A stretch of DNA of 8,864 nucleotides from assembly GCA_948788915.1 (NCBI GenBank), contig CAQFOZ010000075.1, forward strand, positions 1 through 8,864, read 5' to 3'. A program made the position numbers and the translations under genes. Below, piece after piece: positions 7,334-8,864 of this stretch; position 1 is the stretch's first letter, and the number at the start of each line of letters is the position of its first letter. Below the pieces are notes generated by a model. That model searched no databases and was not told the origin of the DNA. It worked only from the letters and a program-made list of their open reading frames with translations. The DNA comes from an uncultured Muribaculaceae bacterium (GTDB lineage: Bacteria; Bacteroidota; Bacteroidia; Bacteroidales; Muribaculaceae).

Positions 7334-7864
7334 ATGTCTGAAAATAAGATAAATGATTTCGACGAGGAGTCTCGTGATGAAGATATGAGAAATGATGGTC
7401 AGGAGTCGCTTGAAAAGGAATGGGCTGATGCCCTCCATTTCGATAAATGGCCGCCGGATCCGGAAGAGCAACCTGTACCGCCAAGTATTCCTCCGGAAGC
7501 ATTGTCTCAAAGTTCTGTCCCAGAGCCACCAGCCATGCCTGAATCGTGTCAACCGGTTGCACCGGCTCCGTTCGGAGGCAACAACGGTCTGCCGGATGGA
7601 TTGGCAAACCCTACCGAGTCCCAGCCTGCGATGCCGTCCACATATTTGGTTTGGAGCGTGATTGCCACAGTGTTGTGCTGTATGGTTCCGGGTATTGTGG
7701 CAATAGTCTACAGTACTAAAGTCAGCTCACGATATTTTGCGCGCGACTATGAAGGTTCCAAGAAAGCTTCGGAGATGGCCCAATATTGGATTATCGGTTC
7801 AATTGTACTCGGTCTGGTGCTTAACACCATCTATTTTCCGTTAATGCTTGTTTCCGGATTTTGA
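7334..7864 (+). CDS. CD225/dispanin family membrane protein with proline-rich N-terminus
   Basis: The 176-residue product has two parts. Residues 1-100 are polar, acidic at first and then very rich in proline, and are probably disordered. Residues about 102-172 form a CD225/dispanin domain: STYLVWSVIATVLCCMVPG starts a hydrophobic segment (about 104-127), then the conserved loop with KVSSRYFARDYEGSKKASEMAQ, then a second helix (about 151-172). CD225 is the domain of interferon-induced transmembrane proteins; bacterial members have no established function. I chose the ATG at 7334 because it gives a natural hydrophilic start (MSENKIND). A GTG at 7295 overlapping the ABC stop as GTGA would add 13 residues and cannot be excluded. 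The gene ends in a TTGA overlap with the DUF2752 gene. The position suggests it acts at the membrane with the ABC exporter or the DUF2752 protein, but that is inference. Confidence 0.85.
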   Translation: MSENKINDFDEESRDEDMRNDGQESLEKEWADALHFDKWPPDPEEQPVPPSIPPEALSQSSVPEPPAMPESCQPVAPAPFGGNNGLPDGLANPTESQPAMPSTYLVWSVIATVLCCMVPGIVAIVYSTKVSSRYFARDYEGSKKASEMAQYWIIGSIVLGLVLNTIYFPLMLVSGF

Positions 7865-8229
7865 GGCGTAGGATAAAATACGTTGTTTTTGCCGGCATTT
7901 TTGTCGGAATAGTTGTCTTCTATTATCTATTCAATCCGGCGGAATTTAAGTTTATACCCAAATGTATGTTTCATGAACTTACGGGTTGGGATTGTCCGGG
8001 TTGTGGGAGTCAACGTATGCTCCATGCTCTTCTGCATGGGAATATAGCGGAGGCATGGCATCATAACGCGCTGTTTGTCGCGTTGATTCCTATCCTTATA
8101 CCTATGGTCTACCTCGAGTTTCGGAAAGGTGCCTATCCGAAAGCTTATGCCAGGATGAATTCTGTTCCGGTTATATTGACAATAGCATTCGCGATAATAA
8201 CATGGGGCATAGTCCGCAATATAATATGA
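7861..8229 (+). CDS. DUF2752 family small membrane protein
   Basis: This 122-residue protein has about three membrane segments (roughly 8-24, 70-85 and 102-119). The family signature is clear: FNPAEFKFIPKCMFHELTGWDCPGCGSQRMLHALLHGNIAEAWHHN, at 24-69, contains Cys35, the CPGCG motif with Cys45 and Cys48, then Gln51-Arg52 and Asn69. DUF2752 has no known biochemical role. The paired cysteines suggest metal binding or redox chemistry, which is inference. The start is TTG at 7861, overlapping the CD225 stop as TTGA; the only in-frame ATG near the N-terminus (residue 36) would cut away the first helix and part of the signature. Translational coupling to the CD225 gene is therefore likely. One base separates its stop from the aroK start. 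Confidence 0.85.
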   Translation: MRRRIKYVVFAGIFVGIVVFYYLFNPAEFKFIPKCMFHELTGWDCPGCGSQRMLHALLHGNIAEAWHHNALFVALIPILIPMVYLEFRKGAYPKAYARMNSVPVILTIAFAIITWGIVRNII

Positions 8230-8230
8230 T

Positions 8231-8776
8231 ATGATTGAAAGGAGACCATTGTTTATCATAGGTTATATGGCTTGTGGCAAAACCACATTCGGCAGGGCGC
8301 TTGCCCGTAAGCTGAATATGCAGTTTATAGACCTTGATTTCTATATAGAGCAACGGTTCAGGAAAAGGATTCCGGAAATCTTTGCGGAACGCGGTGAAGA
8401 GGGTTTCAGGAAAATAGAACGGAATCTGCTCCGTGAAGTAGGAGAATTTGAGAATGTAGTGATATCCTGTGGTGGAGGAACCCCGTGCTTTTTCGATAAT
8501 ATGGATTATATGTCAGATCATGGGAAGACAATCTGGCTTCAGGCATCAGAGAATAGAATAACGGAGCGGTTGCTTGCAAACAGTGAAAACCGTCCGTTGA
8601 TGAAAGGGAAAAGTAAGGAGGAGATTGAAAAGACGGTGGCAGAAGGATTGGCTTCCCGTAAGCCGTTTTATTCCAGAGCGGAGATTCATTTCTGTGGAGA
8701 ATACCTCGAAGACCGTCGCCAGATTGACACTACTGTGGAAACATTTCTCCGCACCGGAAATATCTGTCTTGATTAG
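8231..8776 (+). CDS. aroK: Shikimate kinase
   Basis: The enzyme phosphorylates shikimate at the 3-hydroxyl with ATP, the fifth step of the chorismate pathway to aromatic amino acids. The 181-residue product matches the family length. Walker A is GYMACGKTT (11-19). The shikimate-binding residues are Asp36 in IDLD, Arg60 in GFRKIE, the triple glycine 81-83 in CGGGTP, and Arg143 in SRKPFYSRAE. The lid arginine is Arg121 in ENRPLM. The ATG at 8231 follows the DUF2752 stop by one base and has no Shine-Dalgarno, suggesting it is translated from the same transcript. Its association with the membrane genes upstream has no obvious metabolic logic. The dispersed repeat starts 10 nt after the stop; no ordinary terminator is visible before it. 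Confidence 0.95.
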   Translation: MIERRPLFIIGYMACGKTTFGRALARKLNMQFIDLDFYIEQRFRKRIPEIFAERGEEGFRKIERNLLREVGEFENVVISCGGGTPCFFDNMDYMSDHGKTIWLQASENRITERLLANSENRPLMKGKSKEEIEKTVAEGLASRKPFYSRAEIHFCGEYLEDRRQIDTTVETFLRTGNICLD

Positions 8777-8786
8777 AATCGAAGAG

Positions 8787-8864
8787 TTCGCGACTTGGGG
8801 ACAAGTGGCAGTCCCGGCACTGGCGGGTAAAGGAGCATAATTAGTGATGATAGGTTTATGAGGA
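8787..8864 (+). repeat. Dispersed intergenic repeat, copy 3 (cut by window end)
   Basis: It aligns base for base with 4893-4970, with four substitutions (at 8807, 8821, 8823 and 8841). The substitution at 8807 turns one C of the hairpin's right arm into G, so the 8790-8809 stem has one internal G-G mismatch. Two others lie in the 7-nt loop of the second hairpin (stem 8813-8816 with 8824-8827), leaving that stem intact. The four tandem stop codons are kept (8842-8853). The match runs to the last base of the window, so the true end is not visible. Confidence 0.85.

Noticed and set aside
8790..8809. Repeat hairpin as the intrinsic terminator of the aroK operon
   Set aside because: No T-run follows the stem, this copy has an internal mismatch, and the same hairpin occurs twice in a spacer where no gene ends. 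A role in termination cannot be excluded but is not supported.
8625..8840. A 71-codon frame overlapping the end of aroK and entering repeat copy 3
   Set aside because: It is out of frame with the clear shikimate kinase sequence and ends in the non-coding repeat.

Overview
The window looks like a chromosomal segment from a Bacteroidales bacterium, possibly a gut lineage near Muribaculaceae. The family-level guess is inference. The evidence is moderate GC with AT-rich spacers, start codons without a clear Shine-Dalgarno, a TAnnTTTG-type promoter box before the radical SAM gene, and gene content typical of the phylum. Every protein-coding gene looks intact. No RNA gene, CRISPR array, transposase or phage gene was seen.

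Left half, minus strand, in order of transcription: a radical SAM Fe-S protein (4797 to 4012), an LD-carboxypeptidase of family S66 (3785 to 2799), a secreted SGNH/GDSL hydrolase with a GxDLY N-terminal domain (2763 to 1687), a strong hairpin terminator (1627-1662), then glycerol kinase glpK (1579 to 77). The carboxypeptidase and SGNH hydrolase are 35 nt apart and probably co-transcribed. The first makes sense in cytoplasmic peptidoglycan recycling; the second acts outside the cytoplasm on an unknown ester.

Middle, 4798-5462: a 665-nt divergent spacer crowded with structure. It holds two copies of a dispersed hairpin repeat, a perfect 24-bp palindrome, a 15-bp-stem inverted repeat and six same-strand CGGAT motifs. 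Candidate promoters lie at its two edges.

Right half, plus strand: a very tight four-gene cluster of an MsbA-like ABC exporter (5463-7298), a proline-rich CD225/dispanin membrane protein (7334-7864), a small DUF2752 membrane protein (7861-8229, TTG start) and shikimate kinase aroK (8231-8776). Spacing and overlaps suggest one transcript with translational coupling. Directly after aroK the dispersed repeat reappears in the same orientation (8787 to the window end), so this cluster is bracketed by direct repeats.

The least explained material is the repeat family and the palindrome-rich spacer. The ABC/CD225/DUF2752 association is the most interesting protein-level observation. I do not see convincing evidence of a complete novel defence or mobile system.
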